A stretch of DNA of 28,894 nt from CAZZNQ01 sp964655775. GTDB lineage: Bacteria > Planctomycetota > Brocadiia > SM23-32. The notes under the pieces were generated by a model. The model did no database searches, was not told the origin of the DNA, and saw nothing but the letters and a program-made list of their open reading frames with translations. The stretch covers positions 1-28,894 of the forward strand of contig CAZZNQ010000051.1 in NCBI GenBank assembly GCA_964655775.1, written 5' to 3'. Positions 6,839-14,280 of the stretch are shown piece after piece; the first letter of the stretch is position 1; each line of letters opens with the position of its first letter. The translations under genes and the position numbers were made by a program.

Positions 6839-7982
6839 CGCATCCTCCACGCGCGCCCAACCAAAGACGAGCCACCGACTCGGCGCAGTCCTCCAGATCC
6901 TCCCCCGCTCGGGCCAACGCTGAGGCCAGGTCCCCAGGCCCCTTAGCGATGGAGAACGCCGCACAGACGGAGCGCTCGTACATGCGGCGGTAGCCCGGTC
7001 CCAGCGAGCCTGCCAGGACAACAACGGGTATGTCCAGCTCAGCGGCGACGGCGGCCACCCCGGCGACCGCCTTCCCGAAAGCACTTTGGCCGTCCAACCG
7101 ACCCTCCGCCGTGATGACCAGATCGCTGCCGCGCATACGCTCCGCGAGGCGAACGGTCTCGATCACAGTCCTGGCCCCGCTCTCCAGGCGAGCGCCCAGG
7201 AACGCCACCAAGCCGAAACCCAGGCCGCCGGCAGCCCCGGCCCCCGGCATCTCGGCGACATCCAGTCCGAACTCCGTGCGGACGACGCGGGCGAGGTTCG
7301 CGAGCCCCCCTTCGAGGAGCTCGACGTCGTCCGGTCCTGCGCCCTTCTGCGGCCCGTATACACGGGCGGCGCCGTCGGGACCGGTCAGCGGGTTCTCCAC
7401 GTCGCAGGCCACCACCACCTCGACGGCATCCAGACGCGGGTCCCGCCCCGAAAGGTCGATGCCATGGATGTCGGCCAGTCTGCCGCCACAGCAATCAGGG
7501 ATCGGGTTTCCTTCCGCGTCCAGAAAACGCACCCCCATTGCAGTCGCCATGCCGGTCCCGCCGTCCACGGTGGCGCTTCCGCCTATCCCCACCACTATGC
7601 GCTTCACGCCGGCGTCCAGGGCGGCAGCTATCATTTCGCCCGTGCCGCGGGTGGACGTGCGCAGGGGATCGCGCTCCTGCGGCGCCAGCAGTTCCAGCCC
7701 GCTTGCGGCCGCCATTTCGATGATGGCGTTTTCGCCGTCTCCGGAGAGCCCCCATGTTGCCCCTACCGGCCGGCCAAGGGGATCTGAGGCCCGAACGGTG
7801 CGGAAGTCTCCGCCGGTCGCAGACACGACGGCCGCCACCGTTCCCTCCCCGCCGTCCGCAATGGGAACGAGTTCGATCTGGGCGCCCGGTGCGGCCCTGG
7901 CGATGCCTCGTTCGATGGCCTCGGCCGCGTCGGCGGCGCTGAGCGACTCTTTCAGCGAATCTGGGGCAACGGTGAACTTCAC
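6825..7982 (-). CDS. garK: glycerate kinase (GarK/GlxK family)
   Basis: Encodes 385 aa, the usual size of class II (GarK/GlxK-type) glycerate kinases. It transfers phosphate from ATP to D-glycerate, usually at C2, feeding glyoxylate or glycerate carbon into lower glycolysis. Motifs: MKFTVAPDSLKESLSA at the N-terminus, PIADGGEGTVAAVV, ASGLELL, the glycine loop VGIGGSATVDGGTGMATAMG, CDVENPLTGPDGAARVYGPQKGA, GAGAAGGLGFG and DLVITAEGRLDGQSAFGK. The start codon is GTG at 7982, with AGGGA about 9 bases upstream. It is the first gene of the garK-thiL-tsaE-hisF series. There is no obvious metabolic link among these genes; the grouping looks like tight packing of housekeeping genes. Confidence 0.95.
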   Translation of the reverse strand: MKFTVAPDSLKESLSAADAAEAIERGIARAAPGAQIELVPIADGGEGTVAAVVSATGGDFRTVRASDPLGRPVGATWGLSGDGENAIIEMAAASGLELLAPQERDPLRTSTRGTGEMIAAALDAGVKRIVVGIGGSATVDGGTGMATAMGVRFLDAEGNPIPDCCGGRLADIHGIDLSGRDPRLDAVEVVVACDVENPLTGPDGAARVYGPQKGAGPDDVELLEGGLANLARVVRTEFGLDVAEMPGAGAAGGLGFGLVAFLGARLESGARTVIETVRLAERMRGSDLVITAEGRLDGQSAFGKAVAGVAAVAAELDIPVVVLAGSLGPGYRRMYERSVCAAFSIAKGPGDLASALARAGEDLEDCAESVARLWLGARGGCDAGA

Positions 7983-8016
7983 GGCAATTGGGTCCCTGTC
8001 GAGTTATGGCCACACC

Positions 8017-8044
8017 ATTCTACAACATCGCACTGCGTTTTCCA
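8017..8044 (-). promoter_or_regulatory. promoter for the garK-thiL-tsaE operon
   Basis: On the minus strand: TGGAAA (8044-8039), a 16-base spacer and TAGAAT (8022-8017, five of six consensus bases). It is the only reasonable candidate upstream of garK and is divergent to the promoter at 8082. Confidence 0.5.
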
Positions 8045-8081
8045 CGGAGTAGGAAGGACGCCAACGGACCTGCTTTTTTTC

Positions 8082-8111
8082 TTGACTTTGGGGTCGCGCG
8101 ACGGCTATCCA
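8082..8111 (+). promoter_or_regulatory. promoter for the 66-aa membrane protein
   Basis: TTGACT (8082-8087), an 18-base spacer and TATCCA (8106-8111). The -10 box is weak, but the -35 region shares the 11-mer CTTGACTTTGG with the strong promoter at 933-943. A T-rich run (8074-8080) lies just upstream. Confidence 0.45.
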
Positions 8112-8181
8112 ATAGTGTGCATGGGCTCGATGACGCTATCGGCGGCGAGGTTCCCAGAAGCTGTACAGAGGAGGCCCGGGT

Positions 8182-8382
8182 ATGACGGCGTTGCTGGGGT
8201 GGACTACGAACAATACCGTGATGGTGATCATTGCTGTGGTCATCCTCATCGTCCTCATCGTCTTGATGTCCACCAGGAAGCCCGGACCGGAGCATCCCGT
8301 GCAGTTGACCGGGTCGGACGAAGGACCCGAGGAGCCCGCAGCCGAAGTAGAAGGGCCCGATGCGGAGGAGCACAAGCCGTGA
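8182..8382 (+). CDS. 66-aa single-TM protein with acidic tail
   Basis: Encodes 66 aa. The ATG at 8182 follows an excellent GAGGAGG (8168-8174) with 7-base spacing, and the gene is bracketed by a promoter and a strong terminator, so it is very likely a real one-gene unit. Residues about 13-30 form a TM helix made almost only of Val, Ile and Leu, followed by STRKP and a tail rich in Glu, Asp and Pro (EGPEEPAAEVEG). The positive residues after the helix suggest the tail is cytoplasmic. It resembles the 50-aa protein at 1927 only in layout. No family is recognised. Confidence 0.8.
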   Translation: MTALLGWTTNNTVMVIIAVVILIVLIVLMSTRKPGPEHPVQLTGSDEGPEEPAAEVEGPDAEEHKP

Positions 8383-8428
8383 CGCTCCCCGGAGGGCTCT
8401 GAACCTCCCACGCTACTTCGGTTGGTAT

Positions 8429-8467
8429 GTGTTGCCGGGCGCATCGCGCCCGGCAACACTCTTTTTT
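8429..8467 (+). terminator. strong rho-independent terminator
   Basis: A perfect 14-bp stem (8429-8442 with 8446-8459, starting GTGTTGCCGGGCGC), a 3-base ATC loop, and the tail TCTTTTTT (8460-8467). It ends the 8182-8382 transcript 47 bases after the stop codon. Within the gene-free 8383-8697 stretch, the only other items seen are a 6-bp hairpin (8486-8503) and the kinase promoter. Confidence 0.95.
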
Positions 8468-8542
8468 CGGCTCCATGGGCTCCGCTGCCCGCGCATTCGG
8501 GCAAACGCTTTCCTTCGCAGGCGATGCGACGGTCGGTGTACG

Positions 8543-8572
8543 TTGACTGTTTTTCACCCGTTGCTGTATAAT
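8543..8572 (+). promoter_or_regulatory. promoter for the Ser/Thr kinase
   Basis: TTGACT (8543-8548), an 18-base spacer and a perfect TATAAT (8567-8572). A transcript start near 8579 leaves a leader of about 120 bases before the ATG at 8698, the longest leader deduced in this window. Confidence 0.7.
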
Positions 8573-8697
8573 GCCGCATACATTATATTGATGCTCTTCA
8601 TAATCGCTCCCTGTCGGCAGTCGCTCTGTTGTTGCCGATCGGACGTCGGACTTGTGCGCGGTTTTTGCGGACAGTGGGCACGCCGGAGGTTGTTTGG

Positions 8698-9759
8698 ATG
8701 CAGGATGACATCATTGAGGACATGCCTGAAGCCGTCGGGCAAGTGCGGATCGTCAAGAAGATCGGCGAAGGCGGCATGGGCAGTGTCTACCTGGGGAAAC
8801 ACAAGACGCTCGACATCCCGCTCGCCGTCAAGCTCCTGCCCAAGCACATCGACCTGAAGGATCCCGAATACAGCCAGCGGTTCTTCCGTGAAGCCCGCAT
8901 CGCCGCCCGCATGAAGCACCCCAACATGGTCCAGGTGCACGATTCCGGCGTGGAAGACGGCTACTACTACCTGGTGATGGACTACGTGGACGGGCCCACC
9001 TGCCGCGAGGAAGTGGAGGAAAAGCAGCGGCTGGACTGGCAACGCGCAGTGGAGATTACGAAACAGGTGGCCGACGGGCTGGAATACGCCGCCTCCAAAG
9101 GCATTATTCACCGCGACGTTACGCCGGGCAACATCATCCTGGACGCTGATGGGACGGCACGGATCACGGACCTGGGCCTGGCCAAGGAAACCGCAGCGGA
9201 CGTGACCGGCCTGACCCGCAGCGGCGCCAGTCTCGGCACGCCGTACTACATGAGCCCCGAGCAGATCAACAGCGCCCGCGACGTCGACTTCCGCGCCGAC
9301 ATCTACTCGCTGGGCGCAACCCTGTATCACATGGTCTGTGGCACCGTGCCCTACACGGGCACCACGTTCGAGGTCATGACCAAGCAGGTGCGCCAGCCCC
9401 TGCCCTCCCCGAAGATGCACGTGCCGGAACTTCCGGACGCCCTCTGCGACGTCCTGCGCAAGATGATGGCGAAGGCGCCCAAGGACCGCTACGACAGCTA
9501 CGAGGACCTCAAACAGGATCTCGACGCGGTGCTGGAGGGTAGCCCCGTCTCCGCCGCCGGTTTCAGCGATCAAAGCATGGTGACCGACCAGAATGGCCTG
9601 GGCACGACCGCCGCGCAGAATCAAGAAATCGACGCGGCCCTGGCGAAAACGCAGATCGCCAATCCACCTTCCAAGAGCAACGCCCCCATTCTGGCCGCAA
9701 TCCTCGTGGCGGGAGTGCTGATAGCCGTGGCGATCGCGCTGGCTATCCTGCTCGGATAG
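8698..9759 (+). CDS. tail-anchored Ser/Thr protein kinase with HRDVTP loop
   Basis: Encodes 353 aa. The ATG at 8698 follows GGAGG (8685-8689) at 8 bases; the frame is open from 8629 without a ribosome site. Kinase (PknB/Hanks type) motifs: glycine loop GEGGMGSVYLG (23-33), AVKLL (Lys45), helix-C Glu65 in FFREAR, catalytic loop HRDVTPGN (138-145), DLG in place of DFG (158-160), and activation segment LGTPYYMSPEQ. The catalytic Asp140 and Asn145 are kept, but the loop Lys of HRDxKPxN is Thr142; Ser or Thr here also occurs in some bacterial kinases, so activity is still likely. Residues about 328-353 are a hydrophobic helix at the extreme C-terminus. The kinase is thus anchored to the inner face of the membrane with no outside sensor domain. 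A polar linker (about 280-327) separates the two. Converges with the MEMO gene at a 15-base gap. Confidence 0.95.
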   Translation: MQDDIIEDMPEAVGQVRIVKKIGEGGMGSVYLGKHKTLDIPLAVKLLPKHIDLKDPEYSQRFFREARIAARMKHPNMVQVHDSGVEDGYYYLVMDYVDGPTCREEVEEKQRLDWQRAVEITKQVADGLEYAASKGIIHRDVTPGNIILDADGTARITDLGLAKETAADVTGLTRSGASLGTPYYMSPEQINSARDVDFRADIYSLGATLYHMVCGTVPYTGTTFEVMTKQVRQPLPSPKMHVPELPDALCDVLRKMMAKAPKDRYDSYEDLKQDLDAVLEGSPVSAAGFSDQSMVTDQNGLGTTAAQNQEIDAALAKTQIANPPSKSNAPILAAILVAGVLIAVAIALAILLG

Positions 9760-9774
9760 CTGCGGCCCGGTCCG

Positions 9775-10593
9775 TCAACTGAAGATCATCCCTGCGTAGC
9801 CTACCACGTAGTTGCCCGAACCCAACGGCGAATCGGCGCTGGTTGCCTGTGCCACCACGACTCCGCCAGTTCCCCCGCGCGCGACCACGGACTCCATCAT
9901 CGCCACCGCCGGCAGCACGCCGCACATGGTAATGCCGGCCTGACGGCAAGTGCGATAGAGGCCGTCCGAGTCCAGTTCCTCCATCTGCCGGACGGCGATG
10001 GGATCGTTCTTGCGGACCACGTCCAGCGCCCGCGTGCCGCTCTCGTGGGACATGTCGCTGCTGGCCACCACCAGCGCGTCTCCGCGACCGGTCGCTTCCA
10101 GGCCCTCCGCCAGGGCGGTACCGAACTCCTTCAGCGCGTCCAGCGAGGCCGCGGCCGTCACGCAGATGAAGACCAGACGGGCGTCGGGATTGTGGTATTG
10201 GATAAAAGGCAGGACAACCTCCGCCGAATGCTCGTTGACGTGTGGCCGCTCGTCGGGCGTAACGTGCGGCATGCGCGCCACTTTGGACGTTAGCTCCTCG
10301 TCAAGTTCACTCAGGCCCAGCGGCGTCTCCCAGGCGCCCTCCGTCCACAGCGCCAGGGCCGGACTGGAATAAGCGTGGCTCGGATTCAGCAGCACCACGG
10401 TATCCGGAACAACGATCCGCGCGAACGTACTGGCCGCCACCGGCCCGCTGAAGGCGTATCCTGCGTGCGGCGACAGGACACCCAGCGCGGCCGTGCTGTC
10501 CTGGTCCTCGGGCGTCAGATCCTCGATCGTCCGCCGCAGGTCGGCTTCCTTGCGCGGATAAAACTGCCCGTCCACGGCCGGCTTACGTCCCAT
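9775..10593 (-). CDS. amrB: MEMO1 family protein (AmmeMemoRadiSam protein B)
   Basis: Encodes 272 aa. Family landmarks: PAVDGQFYP at the N-terminus, SPHAGYAFSGPVAA (His43), LLNPSHAY (His73), NEHSAEVVLPFIQYHNP, ASSDMSHE (His183) and TMCGVLPAV (Cys about 223). The three His and one Cys correspond to the metal-binding set of human MEMO1, so a metal site is probably intact. MEMO resembles extradiol dioxygenases; in prokaryotes it usually sits with an AMMECR1 domain and a radical SAM protein, but neither partner is in this window and the reaction is unknown. The ATG at 10593 has GGAGGAGAGGTGAGG directly upstream. It is the last gene of the probable nfeD-floA operon, 21 bases after the coiled-coil gene. 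The annotation rests on the family only. Confidence 0.92.
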   Translation of the reverse strand: MGRKPAVDGQFYPRKEADLRRTIEDLTPEDQDSTAALGVLSPHAGYAFSGPVAASTFARIVVPDTVVLLNPSHAYSSPALALWTEGAWETPLGLSELDEELTSKVARMPHVTPDERPHVNEHSAEVVLPFIQYHNPDARLVFICVTAAASLDALKEFGTALAEGLEATGRGDALVVASSDMSHESGTRALDVVRKNDPIAVRQMEELDSDGLYRTCRQAGITMCGVLPAVAMMESVVARGGTGGVVVAQATSADSPLGSGNYVVGYAGMIFS

Positions 10594-10614
10594 AACCTCA
10601 CCTCTCCTCCGCTC

Positions 10615-11220
10615 TCATTCCAGCGCGCTCTTGCGCACAGGCGGCCCTCCTCGCCGGTCCCTCAGCGAGACGGGCCGGCCGAGTATCTCCGCCCAGATCA
10701 CCGCTCGTTTGAGGTCGAAGTCGCCGCCCTTCGCCACCGTCTCCGCTGCCGCGGCCTGCCGAGCGCGTTCCTCGCGTCTGGCGGCTTCCCGGCGCGCTTC
10801 TGCCCGCCTCGCCTTTTCCCGCTTGGCTTCTTCCTCACGTCGGGCGCGTTCCTGCATCGCCGCTTCACGCCGGCGTTCCTCCAGCCGCTCCGTCAGACGT
10901 GCCTCCTCGGCCGACGGTCCCATGAACAACTGCTCGATCAGGCTGCCCGCATCGCCCATGCCGGGCCGAGCCGGCTGTGGTCCCGCGGCGGCCCTGGGCG
11001 GACGCACCTCGGCCGGCGGCACGGGCTGCTCGCCTTCCATGGCCCTCGGCGACCTGGACCGCTCTAAGAAACGCCTTATCTCGTCGGCCGTGGCCTCGTA
11101 GCCTCCCTCATCCTCCCCCCCGCCTCCGGCCTGCTGCTGCAGTTGCTCCAGCATCCGCTTTATGGCGCCGCCGAAAACGAAGAACAGAATGATGATGATC
11201 GGTATTATCTGCGGTCCCAT
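10615..11220 (-). CDS. membrane-anchored charged coiled-coil protein
   Basis: Encodes 201 aa. The ATG at 11220 follows AAGGAGG at about 7 bases; the frame is open to 11436, but that part overlaps the upstream gene. Layout: an N-terminal TM helix of mostly Ile, Phe and Val (residues about 4-19, QIIPIIIILFFVFGG), a Gly/Pro-rich linker, a highly charged Arg/Glu/Ala single helix or coiled coil (about 107-165), and a C-terminal motif DLKRAVIWAEILGRPVSLR. I recall a similar '(A/S)EILG.P..LR' ending in planctomycete proteins of unknown function, which suggests a conserved docking peptide. It lies 35 bases after the HEAT-repeat gene and 21 bases before the MEMO gene, in the floA operon. Probably a membrane tether with a cytoplasmic arm; no function is known. 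Confidence 0.8.
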   Translation of the reverse strand: MGPQIIPIIIILFFVFGGAIKRMLEQLQQQAGGGGEDEGGYEATADEIRRFLERSRSPRAMEGEQPVPPAEVRPPRAAAGPQPARPGMGDAGSLIEQLFMGPSAEEARLTERLEERRREAAMQERARREEEAKREKARRAEARREAARREERARQAAAAETVAKGGDFDLKRAVIWAEILGRPVSLRDRRGGPPVRKSALE

Positions 11221-11255
11221 ATTCTTCCCTCCTTGCCGCCGGCATCGGCGTCGTC

Positions 11256-14240
11256 CTACACAAACCGTCCGACGTTCACGTCTCTGCAATCCAGCATGAG
11301 CGGCACCGCGTTCTCGATCGCCGCGCACAGCCGCATCGTCACGCGCGCCGCCAGATCCGACGACGCCGCCTCGACCGCCTTCTCGAACCACACCCGTCCA
11401 CCGGTGAATCCGCTCTCGACCAGCGCCGCCGCGCATACGGCGCGCAGCATCGCCGGCACGTCCTGGTCGCGCACGCTCGCGAACGTAACGGTCGACGTGT
11501 AGGCGCGGGACAGGGCGAGGTAGTACGCCGCGCTGTAGCGTTGCCGCGAGTCGCCCGACCTGAGGTATTCCTCAAGGCGTTCGACCGCCGCCGTCCGGCT
11601 GTCCATCGCATCGAGCGCCAGACGCGCACACTTCGGCTCCGGGTCAGCCTCGTTAGTGCCGGGCTGAGGGACGCTGAGATCGTCCGGCAACCTACCCGCC
11701 CCTCGGAGGGCGAGCGCAATGCACAGATCGCCCAGATCGCCGCCGTCCCGCTGCCGAAGGAAACCCGTCAGCGCTTCTCCGGCGTTATCCTCCTGCGCGG
11801 CGACCAGTAACTCGTGCGTCAGCCGAAGGCGAAGGTCCACGTCCGCGTCGGTCAGGGCCTGTCTCATCGGCTCGCAGGCATCGCCGACACCTCTGCGCAG
11901 AAGCTGCAACGCTCCCGCACCAACCGGGTACGCGAAATCCTCCTCGCCGGCATGCTCTCCGACCAGGCGCGAGAGGAGGTCGGCGTCCACATCGCCAGCC
12001 GTCTCGGCCACGGCCGCCAGCGCCACAATGCGCACCCAATCATCCTCGTCTTCCGCCGCCTCCTTCAGGCGGTCGCCGGCGTAACCGGGCTCGAACTCGT
12101 CCAGCGCCACAACCGTAGCGGTCCACGCCCGTTTCCTCTGGCGATCGATCCGCGCCTTCAGGCTGTCCACCGTGTTCCCGCGGCCCCAGTTCAGCGCCGG
12201 GCCGGATGCGACCGCCTTGCTCCATTTCTCGAGACGGGCGCGTGCCTCTTCCTGACCGACGTAGGCAAGCGCCCTTGCGGCATGCGCCACGCACTCCAGC
12301 GCACATTCCAGGTCCCGCGTCAGCCCCAGCAACAAGCGGCCGACGGCCTGTGGTTCGGCGCATCCCTGCCCCGCGAATGCCTGCCGGACGGCCTGCCGCT
12401 CCTCGTCCCCCAGGCGATACCGCCCGCACCACTCCTCAAACGTCTCCTCGGCCACCGCCGCGCCGATGCGGAAGCCCTTCTCCCCACCCTCCCATTCCAC
12501 GGCGTGCGCCTGGCGTGCCAGTTCCCCGCGCCAGCCCAGGACATCGTCCACAATCCCGGCAATGAAGCCGGCCATGTCGACACCCTCGACGGTTTCCGCC
12601 GCCCGTGCGGCCTCTTCCTGGAGCAGGAACGCCTTCTCGTCGTCGCCCGCCACGCGCTCCAACTCGGCCAGCGTCGGACGGACGGGGCAGAGCGACACGG
12701 TCTGAGCGTACTCGCGGATAGTTGCGCAGGCGGTTTGCACAACGCCGGCGTCTTCATCGCGCAGAGCCTTGAGGAAGAAGCCATAGAGGCCCATCCCCAG
12801 CGTGCGCGTGGAGCTGAAGCTGATTCGGGTGCTGATAACCGCCGCCTCGCGTCGGCCGCCGGGATTCTCGGCGAGCGCCTCCACGGCGCGCCGGCGCACC
12901 GCCCCGTCCGGATGATTGCGGAGCACGCTTACCAACAGGCCGGCGTCGCGCGTGTAGGAGAGGGCATCCGCGGCCCGGCTCCGCACCGCCGGGTCGCTAT
13001 CGTTCAGGGCCTGCTGCATTGCCGGCGAGTCGCCGATGTCCACCAGCGAGACCAGCTCGTTCACGGCGTGGACGCGTGCCGACGGCGCACCGGTCGAAAG
13101 CGTCTTCTCGAGCATGTCGCCGATGTCCTCGGCCCGCTCCGTACCGCGCGCTTTCCGAGCGGCGCCGGCCTCCAGCCCGATGTTGCCCGCCTCCCAGACG
13201 CTGAACGCCTGCCCGGCCGCCTGCTGGTCGCTCATCTCGGAGGATAGCCAGCCCAGTTCCTCGCTGCCGGCCACCCGGCGCAGTATCTCCCCGGCGCGGC
13301 GGGCGACCTCGAAGTCCTCATCGGTGGACGCCCGGTGAAGAGCGTCCGCGACTTCTCCGCTCGCGTAGCGGTCCAGCATGAGCACGGCGTGCCGGCGCAC
13401 CTCGGCGGCCGGATGGGCCACGGCCTTCTGCAGATACGACAGGAAGGCGGCGGAGCCAGATCCGAGCTCGGCGGCCAGCACGTCCAGCGCCGTCGAGGCC
13501 ACGCGATGGCTGGGATCGTCGACCATCTGACCGACGAGATCCATCGCATCGTCGGTGCTGACGACGGAGAGCGCCAGAACTACCTCCTGGCGCACCTCGG
13601 CGTCCTCGTCGCGGCTCAGGGCTCGTAGCGTCGGCAGGATGGCGTTCGAGCCGGCGTAGGCAAGCCCCTGCACGGCCTGGCGGCGCACCTGCTCGTCGTC
13701 GTTGGAGACGATGGCCCTGGTGATCGCGTCTTCGGGCTTCGAGAGAGCCTGGATCAACGCCCCGCGCAACGGATGGTGCGGCGTGCCGACGATCATGCTG
13801 AGCGTGGCCGTCGCGCTGGTGCGCACCGAACTCGCGTCGTCGTTGAGCGCGTCGTCCAGCAGCCGGACCACATCCGGATCGTCGAACGTCTCCAGCCCCT
13901 CGGCCGCGCGGGCGCGAATGAGGGAGTCGCTGGACTGGAGGCATTTCTGCAGCACAGCGAAGGCGTAGGGGCTGCCGCTGGTATCCAGGAGCAGGTCGGC
14001 CGCGGTGCGTGCCAGACGCTCGTCGCCGCTCTCGACGGCAGCGGTGACGAATGCGCCGGTGATTCTGTCCGGCGCCGCGGCGGACATCTCGACGGTCGCC
14101 TCACGCGTCCGGTTGTCCGGGGCCTCCCGCAGGATGCGTCGGGCCTCCTCGTCCGGATCGTCGCTGTCTGTCACGCGCTGCACGGCTTCACGCGCGTAAG
14201 CGCTGACCTGCACCTCCGTCAGCCGGCCGCGTCGCGCCAT
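11256..14240 (-). CDS. large HEAT-repeat protein
   Basis: Encodes 994 aa from the ATG at 14240, with GGGAGAG about 5 bases upstream. Residues about 60-340 are tandem HEAT/PBS-lyase-like helical repeats, each with the pattern D..VR..A...L (for example DEQVRRQAVQGLAYAG, DAEVRQEVVLALSVV, AAEVRRHAVLMLDRYA). More repeats occur at about 385-470 (DPAVRSRAADALSY, DGAVRRRAVEALAEN) and towards the C-terminus (EDDWVRIVALAAVAE). The middle (about 490-690) is helical but not clearly repeated. No signal peptide or TM segment is seen, so it is probably a cytoplasmic protein-binding scaffold. It starts 40 bases after floA ends and stops 35 bases before a TM coiled-coil gene. The position suggests a partner of the flotillin complex, but this is not shown. 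Several long opposite-strand frames here are only codon-bias shadows. Confidence 0.9.
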   Translation of the reverse strand: MARRGRLTEVQVSAYAREAVQRVTDSDDPDEEARRILREAPDNRTREATVEMSAAAPDRITGAFVTAAVESGDERLARTAADLLLDTSGSPYAFAVLQKCLQSSDSLIRARAAEGLETFDDPDVVRLLDDALNDDASSVRTSATATLSMIVGTPHHPLRGALIQALSKPEDAITRAIVSNDDEQVRRQAVQGLAYAGSNAILPTLRALSRDEDAEVRQEVVLALSVVSTDDAMDLVGQMVDDPSHRVASTALDVLAAELGSGSAAFLSYLQKAVAHPAAEVRRHAVLMLDRYASGEVADALHRASTDEDFEVARRAGEILRRVAGSEELGWLSSEMSDQQAAGQAFSVWEAGNIGLEAGAARKARGTERAEDIGDMLEKTLSTGAPSARVHAVNELVSLVDIGDSPAMQQALNDSDPAVRSRAADALSYTRDAGLLVSVLRNHPDGAVRRRAVEALAENPGGRREAAVISTRISFSSTRTLGMGLYGFFLKALRDEDAGVVQTACATIREYAQTVSLCPVRPTLAELERVAGDDEKAFLLQEEAARAAETVEGVDMAGFIAGIVDDVLGWRGELARQAHAVEWEGGEKGFRIGAAVAEETFEEWCGRYRLGDEERQAVRQAFAGQGCAEPQAVGRLLLGLTRDLECALECVAHAARALAYVGQEEARARLEKWSKAVASGPALNWGRGNTVDSLKARIDRQRKRAWTATVVALDEFEPGYAGDRLKEAAEDEDDWVRIVALAAVAETAGDVDADLLSRLVGEHAGEEDFAYPVGAGALQLLRRGVGDACEPMRQALTDADVDLRLRLTHELLVAAQEDNAGEALTGFLRQRDGGDLGDLCIALALRGAGRLPDDLSVPQPGTNEADPEPKCARLALDAMDSRTAAVERLEEYLRSGDSRQRYSAAYYLALSRAYTSTVTFASVRDQDVPAMLRAVCAAALVESGFTGGRVWFEKAVEAASSDLAARVTMRLCAAIENAVPLMLDCRDVNVGRFV

Positions 14241-14280
14241 CGTGGCTCTCCCGTCCTTCTCTGTCGGCTGGGAACCGTTG

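Noticed and set aside
6839..7084. N-terminal extension of thiL
   Set aside because: It overlaps the well-supported glycerate kinase gene, is Trp/Arg/Pro-rich without homology, and the internal ATG has a strong ribosome site.
6839..8016. TPP riboswitch controlling thiL
   Set aside because: thiL is internal to an operon with overlapping genes; no thi-box-like sequence was seen upstream of it or of garK.
8136..8579. Minus-strand 147-codon frame opposite the 66-aa gene
   Set aside because: It would span the terminator hairpin and the kinase promoter, has no ribosome site and no recognisable domain.
11437..13247. Overlapping Arg/Pro/Ala-rich frames within the HEAT gene
   Set aside because: They are typical extra frames of high-GC coding sequence; the 994-codon frame alone shows ordered repeats.
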